A DNA stretch of 10,569 nucleotides from the NCBI GenBank assembly GCA_031258915.1, contig JAIRMD010000045.1, forward strand, positions 1 through 10,569, given 5' to 3'. The translations under genes and the position numbers were made by a program. The stretch comes from Prevotellaceae bacterium (GTDB lineage Bacteria > Bacteroidota > Bacteroidia > Bacteroidales > UBA932). The notes beneath the pieces are model-generated. The model saw nothing but the letters and a program-made list of their open reading frames with translations. It was not told the origin of the DNA and ran no database searches. Positions 1 to 6,800 of this stretch are shown here, in pieces (the stretch's first letter is position 1; each line of letters opens with the position of its first letter).

Positions 1-45
1 CAGGGCAGCAAAAAGAGAAGCTATATTTGTAGTCAAACGCAGCAT
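1..45 (-). CDS. Possible N-terminus of a gene running off the left edge
   Basis: An ATG at 45 (minus strand) opens a frame that stays open for all 15 codons to the window edge, reading MLRLTTNIASLFAAL. The stretch is mildly hydrophobic and could be the start of a signal or membrane segment, but it is too short to assign a family. The only support for the start is an AAGGAG purine run on the minus strand (58-63), 12 nt upstream, which is rather far for a Shine-Dalgarno site and unusual for this phylum. The gene would point away from the lipoprotein operon. It may equally be a chance open frame. Confidence 0.35.
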   Translation of the reverse strand, partial: MLRLTTNIASLFAAL

Positions 46-306
46 ATTTTTAGCACGCTCCTTTTTTAACAAATCAATTAGCAAACCATAAAGTATATGG
101 AAAAGTAAGGAAGTGCAATTGTACAACTTTTTTTGATGCCTGCGAGTTAAATAAAATATTAAATTGTGCAAAACCCACAATCTTTTTTACATGTAACTTG
201 TATTGAGCCTGTTGCGAAATGGATTTTGGGGGAAATTCTGCGAGCGTAGCGAGGAGTGATGGGGCGCGTAAAATGGGAAAAAGGGCGATGGCGGCGGCAA
301 ATAAGA
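46..306. other. Gene-free spacer, AT-rich then GC-rich
   Basis: No convincing gene is seen here. Positions 46-190 are AT-rich and contain the 8-bp palindrome TTGTACAA (119-126). They also contain a weak 6-bp inverted repeat, ATTGTG/CACAAT (163-168 and 176-181), followed by a T run on the plus strand. From about 200 the composition changes abruptly to G-rich sequence with motifs such as GCGAGCGTAGCGAGGAG, unlike the other spacers in the window. This part could be a dispersed intergenic element or a remnant, but no terminal repeats or transposase fragment are visible. The only small plus-strand frame (ATG at 273, 22 codons) has no support. Confidence 0.5.
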
Positions 307-334
307 GAGGCTGCCTCGCTCTTGAGGCAGCCTC
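307..334 (-). terminator. Hairpin terminator downstream of the SusCD operon
   Basis: A perfect 11-bp inverted repeat (GAGGCTGCCTC at 307-317, GAGGCAGCCTC at 324-334) with a 6-nt loop lies 30 nt beyond the stop of the BIG2 lipoprotein. On the minus strand the stem is followed by TCTTATTT, a poor U tract, so termination may be incomplete or factor-assisted. Each arm is itself nearly palindromic, and together they form a tandem direct repeat of a 16-nt unit (307-322 and 324-339). The position at the end of a three-gene operon supports a terminator role. Confidence 0.7.
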
Positions 335-364
335 GCTCTAAGCCTGCAGCAAGCGCGTTAGCCG

Positions 365-1063
365 TCAGCTTCCTCCGGCTGCGACACCTTTGACGGGAAT
401 ACTTGCGGAAATACCTTTGTACTCTTCACAGCTTATGGTAATAATGGTGGCTGTATCTGCGCTGATAACCGTAATTTTACCGGTTTGGTCAACCGTTGCC
501 ACGCTCTCTTTGCTTGACTTCCAAACAAGGGTAACGCTATCGGCGGTGGCAGTATTGGCGTTAACCGGATACGGGGTTGCATTTACCGTTACAGGCTCGT
601 TAAGAGGCAAAGGAAGAGAGTCGCCGGGAGCAAGAGACGATTGGCTTACAAGCTCACCGTTCAGCGTTACCGACCATCTAATTTCCTCCAGCGGCGTTAC
701 GCTGATGTAGCCTTCCACCGGAATCTGAGCGCTCACGCTTCCGCTACGCACCGTAACCACAGTGGCGCCTTCCTTGAGCACAGTGATTTTGCCGATGCCC
801 AGCCCGTCTTCTACTGCAGTGGCCACGCTTGGGTCCTGCGATTCCCACTTGAAATTTACATCGGTAGCGTTGGCAGGGACGGGCAAAACCACCACATTAG
901 ACACAACAACCGCGCCGTACCTTATATTTTCCGAGATATCCTCCCTGTCGACTGTAATTCCGGTCAAAGGCACGTTGCCCGGCTCCTTGTCGTCTTCACC
1001 GCAGCTCACCATGCCTGTCGCGCAGGCAAGCCCGGCTGCTAAAAATAAAAATATTCTTTTCAT
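365..1063 (-). CDS. Surface lipoprotein with two bacterial Ig-like (BIG2-type) domains
   Basis: This 232-residue protein begins with a lipoprotein signal peptide: MKR, a hydrophobic stretch, then GMVSC with the modified cysteine at residue 21. The next residues, GEDDKE, are strongly acidic, resembling the lipoprotein export signal that sends Bacteroidota lipoproteins to the outer face of the outer membrane. Two Ig-like modules follow, at roughly 33-120 and 125-225. Each has the BIG2 pattern of P-x-NA, W-x-S, a Ser-Val-Ala-Thr motif (SVATAVEDG and SVATVDQTG) and a K/G-IT-V strand. It starts 24 nt after the susD stop and is the last gene of the operon. Small Ig-fold lipoproteins next to SusC/SusD often act as accessory surface binding proteins, so ligand capture or complex stabilisation is inferred. 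The substrate is unknown. There is no catalytic motif. Confidence 0.85.
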   Translation of the reverse strand: MKRIFLFLAAGLACATGMVSCGEDDKEPGNVPLTGITVDREDISENIRYGAVVVSNVVVLPVPANATDVNFKWESQDPSVATAVEDGLGIGKITVLKEGATVVTVRSGSVSAQIPVEGYISVTPLEEIRWSVTLNGELVSQSSLAPGDSLPLPLNEPVTVNATPYPVNANTATADSVTLVWKSSKESVATVDQTGKITVISADTATIITISCEEYKGISASIPVKGVAAGGS

Positions 1064-1087
1064 TGCATAAAATTTATTAGTTAGTTA

Positions 1088-2854
1088 TTAGTAACCCGGG
1101 TTCTGCTCCAGCTTGCTGTTTGCCGCCATAAAATCTTGGTAAATCGGGAAGCGGTTCCGAAATTCCTGGCCAGGCCCGTCGGCGGGGTGATCCCACCATG
1201 GCTCGGTGGTGTACATGCCCCAGCGCACCAAGTCGGTGCGGCGGCGCCCTTCGCCAAGGAACTCAATCAGCCACTCGTCGGCCAGGCGGTACTTGTCGAA
1301 GTCCGACGGCACGGGATTCGGGTCGCCTCCGGTAGTGGTAAAGTACCGTGCGCGTACATCGTTGATAATCTCGGCTGCCTTTGATTTGTCGCCTTTGTTG
1401 AAGGCAATTTCCGCCAGCATGAACTCAATTTCCGTGTAGCGAATAAGCGGAACGTCGGGGTTGTAGCGCGTTGCATTGTCGGCGTCGTTGGGGATGGGCG
1501 AGAGCTTCATCAAGCGCACGCCAGAGTTTTCCTCCGCAAACATGGCGCCTTCAAACCGTCCGGCCGGGTAAGTCTTGTGAGGGCAAATCTGGGCTATTTG
1601 GTCAACCATTGCAATGGTGTCGCCCATCGGGTATTCGCGGGTGCCGTCGGCTGTGCAAACGCCTCCTGTTATAGGGTTAATGAGCTTGCCAGCGAGGAAC
1701 ATGCCCTCGTACTTGCCGCCGCCCTGGTACAGATAGTTCTGCTTGCGGACATCGTTCTCTTCAAACTTGGCGTAGGGGCAGCCTAACTTGAAGGGGCCGC
1801 CAAGCTTGCCCGATTCCGTACGGTAATTTTTGCCATCCATATCCAACGAGGGCGAAAGGCAGAGGCCGTTCCACGACAGCGCCTCCTTGTTGTCGAGGTA
1901 CACCATCGTGTTGTAGTGCGTTGCGTATTCGGGGCGGCCTCCGTGAACCTCGCGGAAGCTCTTGGCGCTGGAAATGCCGAATATAAACTCGGCGCTGTAC
2001 TCGTTGTTCCAGCCGAAAACGGTGCGGTAGTCAGGCTCAACGTAGTAGCTGCCGTACTCGCCGCTCTTGATTTTTTCGCAAACTGCCTTACAGTCATCAT
2101 CGCGATCCTCATCTATGTAAGGGCGGGCGTTGAAGTAGAGGCGGGCAAGCAGCGCAGCGGCCGCGCCCTGCGTAAAGAATCCGTTGAAGGCTTCCGTGTT
2201 TTGCTTTAAATCGGGTAGCACATCTTTCAGGGTTTGCTCAATGAACTCAAACGTTTCCTTGTCGGTTGAGCGCGCAAACAGCTCGTCAGAAGTCCCCTCC
2301 TCCACCGTTTTGTAGAGGGGCATCCCGCCAAAGTGGTCAAGGCCGGCTAAGTAGAGGTAGGCAATCGTTGCCCTTACCTGCGCCCTCATCCATTCCTTAG
2401 TGCCCGGCTCAAATCCGATGGCGTCGAAGTCGATGGCCTCAAGCCTTTTGTAGGTGTCCCAGCATTTTACTACGCCCTGCATCACGGCGGCGTCGTAAAC
2501 GTCCACCCAGTAGCCATCTGTCGATGCCGTCCATTTGTGCTGCCAGTGGCTCAGGTAGAAGCCGCCGTCGTACCAGTCGCCGTTGCGGTTGGGCATCAGG
2601 ATTTCGTCGCTCGACAGGGTATTGCTCGCCGTTAGGGCAACGAGCGGGACATTTCCGTTTCTATCCCTCAAGTGGTCAAACGGCACAGCCAGCGTTTGCC
2701 ATACGCCAATTTGAGCCGTTTCGGTGGAGGCCCCCCCGGAGCTGTACACTTCATCGGTTACCTCCGAAAAGTAAGTCGGCTCTACGCTGCACTGCCCAAG
2801 CGCAGCTAACGCGCCGGCAGCCAGTAGCACTTTAAGTTGTTTTGCTTTTTTCAT
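1088..2854 (-). CDS. SusD/RagB-family outer-membrane nutrient-binding lipoprotein
   Basis: The 588-residue product has a typical lipoprotein signal (MKKAK, hydrophobic core, ALGQC; lipid cysteine at residue 22). The N-terminal half contains the helical TPR-like SusD core with the family pattern around FGGMPLYKTV (about 173-182). The C-terminal SusD domain is clear: LIRYTEIEFMLAEIAF (about 470-485), an N-x-VRARY helix, GEGRRRTDLVRWG (about 534-546) and an LEQNPGY end. Length and layout are normal for the family. SusD proteins cap the SusC barrel at the cell surface and bind glycan or peptide ligands before import. The gene begins 21 nt after the susC stop, so the two are co-transcribed and presumably form one complex. 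The start is fixed by the signal peptide and has an A/T-rich leader rather than a Shine-Dalgarno site. Substrate specificity cannot be read from the sequence. Confidence 0.95.
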   Translation of the reverse strand: MKKAKQLKVLLAAGALAALGQCSVEPTYFSEVTDEVYSSGGASTETAQIGVWQTLAVPFDHLRDRNGNVPLVALTASNTLSSDEILMPNRNGDWYDGGFYLSHWQHKWTASTDGYWVDVYDAAVMQGVVKCWDTYKRLEAIDFDAIGFEPGTKEWMRAQVRATIAYLYLAGLDHFGGMPLYKTVEEGTSDELFARSTDKETFEFIEQTLKDVLPDLKQNTEAFNGFFTQGAAAALLARLYFNARPYIDEDRDDDCKAVCEKIKSGEYGSYYVEPDYRTVFGWNNEYSAEFIFGISSAKSFREVHGGRPEYATHYNTMVYLDNKEALSWNGLCLSPSLDMDGKNYRTESGKLGGPFKLGCPYAKFEENDVRKQNYLYQGGGKYEGMFLAGKLINPITGGVCTADGTREYPMGDTIAMVDQIAQICPHKTYPAGRFEGAMFAEENSGVRLMKLSPIPNDADNATRYNPDVPLIRYTEIEFMLAEIAFNKGDKSKAAEIINDVRARYFTTTGGDPNPVPSDFDKYRLADEWLIEFLGEGRRRTDLVRWGMYTTEPWWDHPADGPGQEFRNRFPIYQDFMAANSKLEQNPGY

Positions 2855-2875
2855 GATAATGACAATTATTATTTT

Positions 2876-5800
2876 TTAAAAAGTTAGCTGAATTCCTAAG
2901 GCAAACGTGCGCGTTTGCGGGTAAGCTACGCCGTCGTCAATGCCGCCTTCCCAGCCGGTGAAGTCGATTTCGGGGTTCGGGCCGCTGTAGCGCGACAGGC
3001 GCAGCGCGTTGTTGATAGACAGGTACACCTTTGCCGAGTCAAACAGCTGGGCGTACCTCTTCAAATCAAAGCGGTAGCCGAGCGATATGCTCTGTATCTT
3101 CACGTAGGTGCCGTCTTCGAGTAAGTAGTTGGTGGCCTGTGCGCGCCCCTTTATGCGGGCATTTTTCGTGTAGGCCACAAGCAGCGTGTTTTGGCTTCCT
3201 CCTGCCGAGCCTTCCACCAAGCCGTTCACGTGCTCAAAGGCGTTGTACACGTCGAAGTCGATGGCGCTGGTGATTTGCATTTGCAGGTACAAGTTTTTGT
3301 AGTCCAGCTCGTGGCTCCAGCCAACCACAGCCTTTGGCACGTAGCTGCCTATGTACTGCTTTTCCCTGTCGTCGGCGTCGCCGTCGAGCGCTTTCACGGC
3401 TACGTTGCCGTTTTCGTCGGGCGGAAGGTAGGCGGTAAAGTTACCCCTGAAGTCAATTCCCGCATACTTGTAAAGCAAGAAGGAGCCTACCTCTGCGCCC
3501 TCCTCCAAAGCGTGGGTGTAGCCGGCCCGCCCGATGTTGCCGGAGTAGACCCTGTTGGACGTGCCGTCCATAGTGCCCACCGTGGTGGAGTTGTGGCTGA
3601 TGTTCATCTTAGTGGTGTACTTCCAGTCTTTGCTGTCCACCACCACGCCGCCAACTTCAAACTCCCAGCCGATATTTTCGAGCGTTCCGATGTTTTCGTA
3701 CCAAACGCCGTGCTGCCCCTTAGAGTTGCGGGTTTGGAAGATTAAGCCTTCCACGTTGCGGCGGAAGAAGTCAACCTTGCCAAAGAGGCGGCGGTTGAGC
3801 AGCTCGAAGTCTAAGCCGATGTTCCACTCGTGCTTTTCTTCCCATCCGAGGTTGGGGTTGTTGTCGTACGAGGTTCCGTAGGAGCTCACCCACGAGCCGT
3901 CGGGCAGCATAGTTCTGGTTTCCGAAGGCTTGTAGGTAACGGTGCCGTACGCCACGGGGAAGTCGTTGTCGTCGAGAATGGTGCCCTCGTTGCCGGTAAC
4001 GCCGTAGGAGAAGCGCAGCTTCAAGTCGTTAACCGGCTCCACGTCTTTCAGGAAGCCTTCCTCAGAGAGGCGCCATGCGGCCGACAAGCCGTAGAAGGTG
4101 CCCCACCGGTTGTCCGGGGCAAACTTCGACGAGCCTTCGCGCCGGATGGTGGCGGTGGCGAGGTATTTTTCCCTAAAGGAGTAGTTAACGCGCCCAAACA
4201 GGGCAAACAGGCGCTCGGTAACGGCTTTTTGGGAGTTCATTTCGGGCTTCGGATCCGAGATGTTGGGGTTGTTGAGGTAGGAGCCGCTGCCGATATTCCA
4301 CACGCCTACGGGGTCAAAGTCAAAGCCGTAGTTCTTCATGTGGTACTTCTCCCTGTTCCTTTCAAAGTAGCTGAAGCCCGCCACGGCGTTAATTCTGTTG
4401 TCTTTGCCCACTTCGCCGGCGTAAGAGAAGTAGCCCTCGGAGTTGAGCTGGTTGGTTTTGTCGGTTTCAATCAGCGCCGTCCCCAGCTCCGAGCGGTTTA
4501 CCTCTTCGCCCCTCTGCAAATAGGAAGGCTCGTAGCGCTTGCGATCCCACAGGCGCTTTTCGTAGCCGACGATTTGGCTGTAACTCAGCCCCCGTATGGG
4601 GAGGATGTTGAGCTTGAGCTCCACGTCCGGACGAAACCACTCCTCCACGCCCTTGTCGGTGATGTTTTTTGCGTCGTACAGCTGGTTGCGTGCAGCCACC
4701 ATGCTCACCGTGTAGGGCCAGTCCTCCGAGGGGTACCCGGCGTAGGGCGACTGCGTGGGGTTGTTGAACCACGGCGCGCCGGCGTTTGCCTGATCCCGCT
4801 CGGCCTGCCGGTATGCGATATGCGTGTTCACGTCGAGCCAGCCGTCGAGGAACTTGAACGCGCCGTTGATGCGCCCGCTGAAATCCTCGCGGCTGTCGCC
4901 AAACATTGTTCCGCGATTGTCCTCGTACATGGCGGTGGCAAAAATTCTGGCATCGCGCGAGCCCCCGTTGAGGTTCACCACGTGGCGCTGCGAGGTGGGG
5001 TTGTCGGCTAAGGAAGCGTCGTACCAGTCGTAATCGCCGCCAAAGTTGTAGCTGCCGCCCTTGTACTGCAAGTATTCCTGAGCGGTCATCACCTCCGGCT
5101 TGGCAAAAGTGTTCTTGAATATCACCTCGCCGGTGTAGGTAAACTTCACCTTTCCTTCCTGCGCCTGCTTGGTGGTAATCAAGATAACGCCGCCGGTGGC
5201 GCGGGTGCCGTAAATAGCGCCCGCCGAGGCGTCTTTCAGGATGTCGATTGACTGGATGTCTTCCTGAACAACCGAGCGGATGTCGCCGCCCGGCATACCG
5301 TCAATAACAACCAGCGGGCCGCTCGCCGCGTTAACCGACGCCATACCGCGCAGCTGAAGCGACAAGGCTGAGTTCGGGCTTGCCGTTTCGTGCATTACAA
5401 GGCCGCTCACCTTTCCGCTCAGGGAGCTGGCAATGCTTGCGCCGCCAAGTCCCTGCGGCAGCTCCCGCGCCGAGATGCTGCTGATGGAGCTGGTAACTTG
5501 CCTTTTGTCGAGCGTGCCGTAGCCAATCACCACTACCTCGCCCAGCGCCTTGTCATCTTCGCTGAGCGTAACGTCAATGCGCCCCCGCCCGGCTATGGCT
5601 TCCTCTTTGGAGGTCAGGCCAAGAAAGGAGAACACCAGCGTAGCGTCTGCCGGAGCGTTGATGCTGTACCCGCCGTTTACGTCGGTAGTTGCGCCGCGCG
5701 TGCTTCCCTTAACCACCACGCTCACGCCCGCCAGCGGCGCACCGCTGCCGTCGCTTACCGTGCCGGATACGTTAAGGTCTTGCGCTTTCAGCGACCAGGG

Positions 5801-5926
5801 TAGCGCGGCGAATAGCAGCAGCGCAGGCAGCAGGCATTTTATGCGCCTCCACCGACCGCCAGCCGCCGGAACAGGCGCGGACGCAGTCCGCCCTGCTCGA
5901 TTTTGATCGAAAGTTTTTTTGTTCAT
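2876..5926 (-). CDS. SusC/RagA-family TonB-dependent outer-membrane transporter
   Basis: The gene encodes about 1016 residues from ATG 5926, a normal length for SusC. A signal peptide with an unusually long basic N-region (about 33 residues) and the core CLLPALLLFAALPW ends near LKA-QD (about residue 48). A carboxypeptidase-D-regulatory-like beta domain follows (about 52-125). Next come the TonB-box region LGEVVVIGYGT (about 128-138), the plug domain (about 140-245, with LRGM, VVIDGMPGGD, ILKDASAGAIYG and TRATGGVILITTK), and the beta-barrel to the C-terminal LGIQLTF. No STN signalling domain precedes the beta domain, so control through an anti-sigma partner is unlikely, and none is encoded nearby. 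The transporter would import ligand delivered by the adjacent SusD, powered by TonB/ExbBD. An in-frame ATG at 6010 adds 28 residues but lies in the leader next to the attenuator-like hairpin and places no signal peptide at the N-terminus, so 5926 is preferred. Confidence 0.95.
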   Translation of the reverse strand: MNKKTFDQNRAGRTASAPVPAAGGRWRRIKCLLPALLLFAALPWSLKAQDLNVSGTVSDGSGAPLAGVSVVVKGSTRGATTDVNGGYSINAPADATLVFSFLGLTSKEEAIAGRGRIDVTLSEDDKALGEVVVIGYGTLDKRQVTSSISSISARELPQGLGGASIASSLSGKVSGLVMHETASPNSALSLQLRGMASVNAASGPLVVIDGMPGGDIRSVVQEDIQSIDILKDASAGAIYGTRATGGVILITTKQAQEGKVKFTYTGEVIFKNTFAKPEVMTAQEYLQYKGGSYNFGGDYDWYDASLADNPTSQRHVVNLNGGSRDARIFATAMYEDNRGTMFGDSREDFSGRINGAFKFLDGWLDVNTHIAYRQAERDQANAGAPWFNNPTQSPYAGYPSEDWPYTVSMVAARNQLYDAKNITDKGVEEWFRPDVELKLNILPIRGLSYSQIVGYEKRLWDRKRYEPSYLQRGEEVNRSELGTALIETDKTNQLNSEGYFSYAGEVGKDNRINAVAGFSYFERNREKYHMKNYGFDFDPVGVWNIGSGSYLNNPNISDPKPEMNSQKAVTERLFALFGRVNYSFREKYLATATIRREGSSKFAPDNRWGTFYGLSAAWRLSEEGFLKDVEPVNDLKLRFSYGVTGNEGTILDDNDFPVAYGTVTYKPSETRTMLPDGSWVSSYGTSYDNNPNLGWEEKHEWNIGLDFELLNRRLFGKVDFFRRNVEGLIFQTRNSKGQHGVWYENIGTLENIGWEFEVGGVVVDSKDWKYTTKMNISHNSTTVGTMDGTSNRVYSGNIGRAGYTHALEEGAEVGSFLLYKYAGIDFRGNFTAYLPPDENGNVAVKALDGDADDREKQYIGSYVPKAVVGWSHELDYKNLYLQMQITSAIDFDVYNAFEHVNGLVEGSAGGSQNTLLVAYTKNARIKGRAQATNYLLEDGTYVKIQSISLGYRFDLKRYAQLFDSAKVYLSINNALRLSRYSGPNPEIDFTGWEGGIDDGVAYPQTRTFALGIQLTF

Positions 5927-5972
5927 GATAAAATAAATTAAGTGAATAAAAAGGGGGTTGGAAAAAATAGCA

Positions 5973-5995
5973 GGCGGCCCCAAAACATTGCCGCC
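5973..5995 (-). other. GC-rich hairpin in the susC leader
   Basis: A perfect 6-bp GC-only stem (GGCGGC/GCCGCC at 5973-5978 and 5990-5995) encloses an 11-nt loop, 47 nt upstream of the susC start. On the minus strand a T6 run (5962-5967) begins five bases after the stem, so the structure could act as a second, weaker terminator or as a translation-modulating leader stem. It is the only strongly GC-rich block in this otherwise AT-rich leader. Confidence 0.45.
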
Positions 5996-6010
5996 CGTTA
6001 GGGAGGGCAT

Positions 6011-6047
6011 AAAAAAAGCGAATGACCAAAAAAGTTGACCATTCGCT
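6011..6047 (-). terminator. Intrinsic terminator or attenuator upstream of susC
   Basis: On the minus strand a 13-pair stem forms (arms 6035-6047 and 6017-6029) with a 5-nt CTTTT loop, followed directly by seven T's (6017-6011, the first pairing in the stem). The arms differ at two positions. In minus-strand RNA both become G-U pairs, whereas in plus-strand RNA both become A-C mismatches. The hairpin is therefore favoured specifically in a transcript running toward susC. The T run ends 84 nt before the susC start. The structure would either end transcription of the short leader ORF (stop at 6092) or act as a conditional attenuator for the susC-susD-lipoprotein operon. Confidence 0.65.
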
Positions 6048-6078
6048 ACAAAATAAATACCACAAGCTAATGAAAAAG

Positions 6079-6092
6079 AGTAAAATTTTACT
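6079..6092. promoter_or_regulatory. 14-bp perfect palindrome, candidate operator
   Basis: AGTAAAATTTTACT is a perfect palindrome with no spacer, placed between the CA repeat and the attenuator-like hairpin. It also overlaps the stop codon of the leader ORF. It could be a binding site for a dimeric regulator, but its AT-rich centre means chance cannot be excluded. No regulator gene is present in the window. Confidence 0.35.
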
Positions 6093-6110
6093 TAACTTGC
6101 TGCCTCGCCA

Positions 6111-6196
<86 letters not shown>

Positions 6197-6203
6197 AAAG
6201 CCA

Positions 6204-6229
6204 GCCGACGAATAGAAGTATTCGTTGGC
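6204..6229. repeat. Inverted repeat with 6-nt loop beside the microsatellite
   Basis: GCCGACGAAT (6204-6213) and ATTCGTTGGC (6220-6229) form a 10-position stem with one imperfect pair around an AGAAGT loop, ending 10 nt from the pure TG tract. The CGAAT/ATTCG core is shared with the attenuator stem at 6017-6047, so alternative pairing between the two is conceivable. The imperfect pair is G-U in plus-strand RNA and A-C in minus-strand RNA. Confidence 0.45.
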
Positions 6230-6232
6230 ATC

Positions 6233-6257
6233 ACTTTCGGTCAAGCAGCTCGAAAGT
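6233..6257. repeat. Short inverted repeat ACTTTCG/CGAAAGT
   Basis: Seven-base perfect arms (6233-6239 and 6251-6257) flank an 11-nt loop. It lies inside the predicted susC leader, immediately upstream of the second inverted repeat. It could be a leader hairpin or an operator, but the evidence is the symmetry alone. Confidence 0.35.
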
Positions 6258-6303
6258 TTTTCACTCCAGCGTGAAGCTTGCGTCATCATGTTTTCGATAT
6301 TTT

Positions 6304-6316
6304 TTTACCGCGTAAA
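6304..6316. promoter_or_regulatory. Palindrome TTTAC-CGC-GTAAA at the predicted susC start site
   Basis: Perfect 5-bp arms flank a 3-nt centre. The element overlaps the -7 box of the predicted minus-strand promoter (6313-6320) and its likely transcription start. That is where a repressor would act, so it is a candidate operator, though the short arms make chance plausible. Confidence 0.3.
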
Positions 6317-6342
6317 GGTAGCAAAAAAAATTACAAAACAAA
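6313..6342 (-). promoter_or_regulatory. Candidate promoter for the susC leader
   Basis: On the minus strand TACCTTTA (6320-6313) matches seven of the eight positions of the Bacteroidota -7 element TAnnTTTG. A TTTG (6342-6339) lies 18 nt upstream, and further TTTG copies in the same T-rich stretch sit at other spacings. Transcription would begin near 6307 and give a leader of about 380 nt containing the hairpins, the CA repeat and the attenuator. No better match was seen closer to susC, although a start downstream of the repeat cannot be excluded. Confidence 0.45.
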
Positions 6343-6448
6343 CAAAAAAGAGTTTTTTTTTGGCAGAATATTTTTTACGAAAAATAAAATTCAACTATCT
6401 GGTAACCATTCAGCTGTAAAATACTGCTCAAAAGTTGGGCAATAATTT

Positions 6449-6480
6449 TTTGCTGGTACAAAAATTTTTACTTACCTTTG
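6449..6480 (+). promoter_or_regulatory. Promoter of rpsO
   Basis: TACCTTTG (6473-6480) is a full match to the Bacteroidota -7 consensus TAnnTTTG, with TTTG (6449-6452) 20 nt upstream as the -33 element. Transcription should start around 6486, giving a 5' leader of about 40 nt before the rpsO ATG at 6526. Confidence 0.8.
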
Positions 6481-6525
6481 GGGGCTTTTTAACAACCTTA
6501 TATCATTAACATCACTAATAATTTC

Positions 6526-6795
6526 ATGTACTTAACAGCAGCAAAAAAGCAGGAAATTTTCGCACAGTACGGGAAGTCTAATGCGGACACAGGCTCTTCG
6601 GAGGGCCAGATTGCCTTGTTTTCCTACCGTATCAATCATCTTACCAACCACCTGAAATCTCACAAGAAAGATTTCGGCACAGAGCGTGCGCTCGTGGGCT
6701 TGGTGGGCAAGCGGCGCAGGCTACTTGATTACTTAAAGAAGGTTGATATAGAAAGATATAGAGCAATTATTAAGGCGCTCGACTTACGAAAGTAA
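6526..6795 (+). CDS. rpsO: 30S ribosomal protein S15
   Basis: This 89-residue protein has the expected length and the S15 signature: the N-terminal K-x-EI-x-x-x-YG segment, TGSSEGQIALFSYRINHLTNHLK (split around residues 22-44), LVGKRRRLLDYLKK (about 58-71) and a C-terminal YRAIIKALDLRK. S15 binds 16S rRNA helices early in assembly of the 30S platform. The ATG at 6526 lies about 40 nt after the predicted start site, with an A/T-rich leader lacking a Shine-Dalgarno site. The gene has its own promoter and a downstream hairpin, and is divergent from the susC operon. S15 represses its own translation in several bacteria, but no clear S15 operator is visible in the short leader. Confidence 0.98.
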   Translation: MYLTAAKKQEIFAQYGKSNADTGSSEGQIALFSYRINHLTNHLKSHKKDFGTERALVGLVGKRRRLLDYLKKVDIERYRAIIKALDLRK

Positions 6796-6800
6796 ACAGG

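Noticed and set aside
163..188. Six-base inverted repeat followed by a T run on the plus strand
   Set aside because: The stem is short and AT-rich, and no plus-strand gene lies upstream, so a terminator call is not justified.
641..1070. Plus-strand ORFs overlapping the lipoprotein gene
   Set aside because: The minus-strand frame has a lipobox, BIG2 motifs and operon position. The plus-strand frames have none of these.
3830..5011. 393-codon open frame on the plus strand, antisense to susC
   Set aside because: It lies entirely inside a clear SusC gene. The translation is low-complexity, Val/Gly/Ala-rich and shows no domain. It is a codon-bias shadow.
5927..6010. Upstream ATG at 6010 as the susC start
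   Set aside because: It adds 28 residues ahead of an already complete signal-peptide region and abuts the T run of the terminator hairpin. The MNKK start at 5926 fits better.
6225..6419. 64-codon plus-strand ORF in the susC-rpsO spacer
   Set aside because: It lies in AT-rich control sequence, has Lys/Phe-rich low-complexity content, no ribosome site and no promoter, and crosses the candidate minus-strand promoter.
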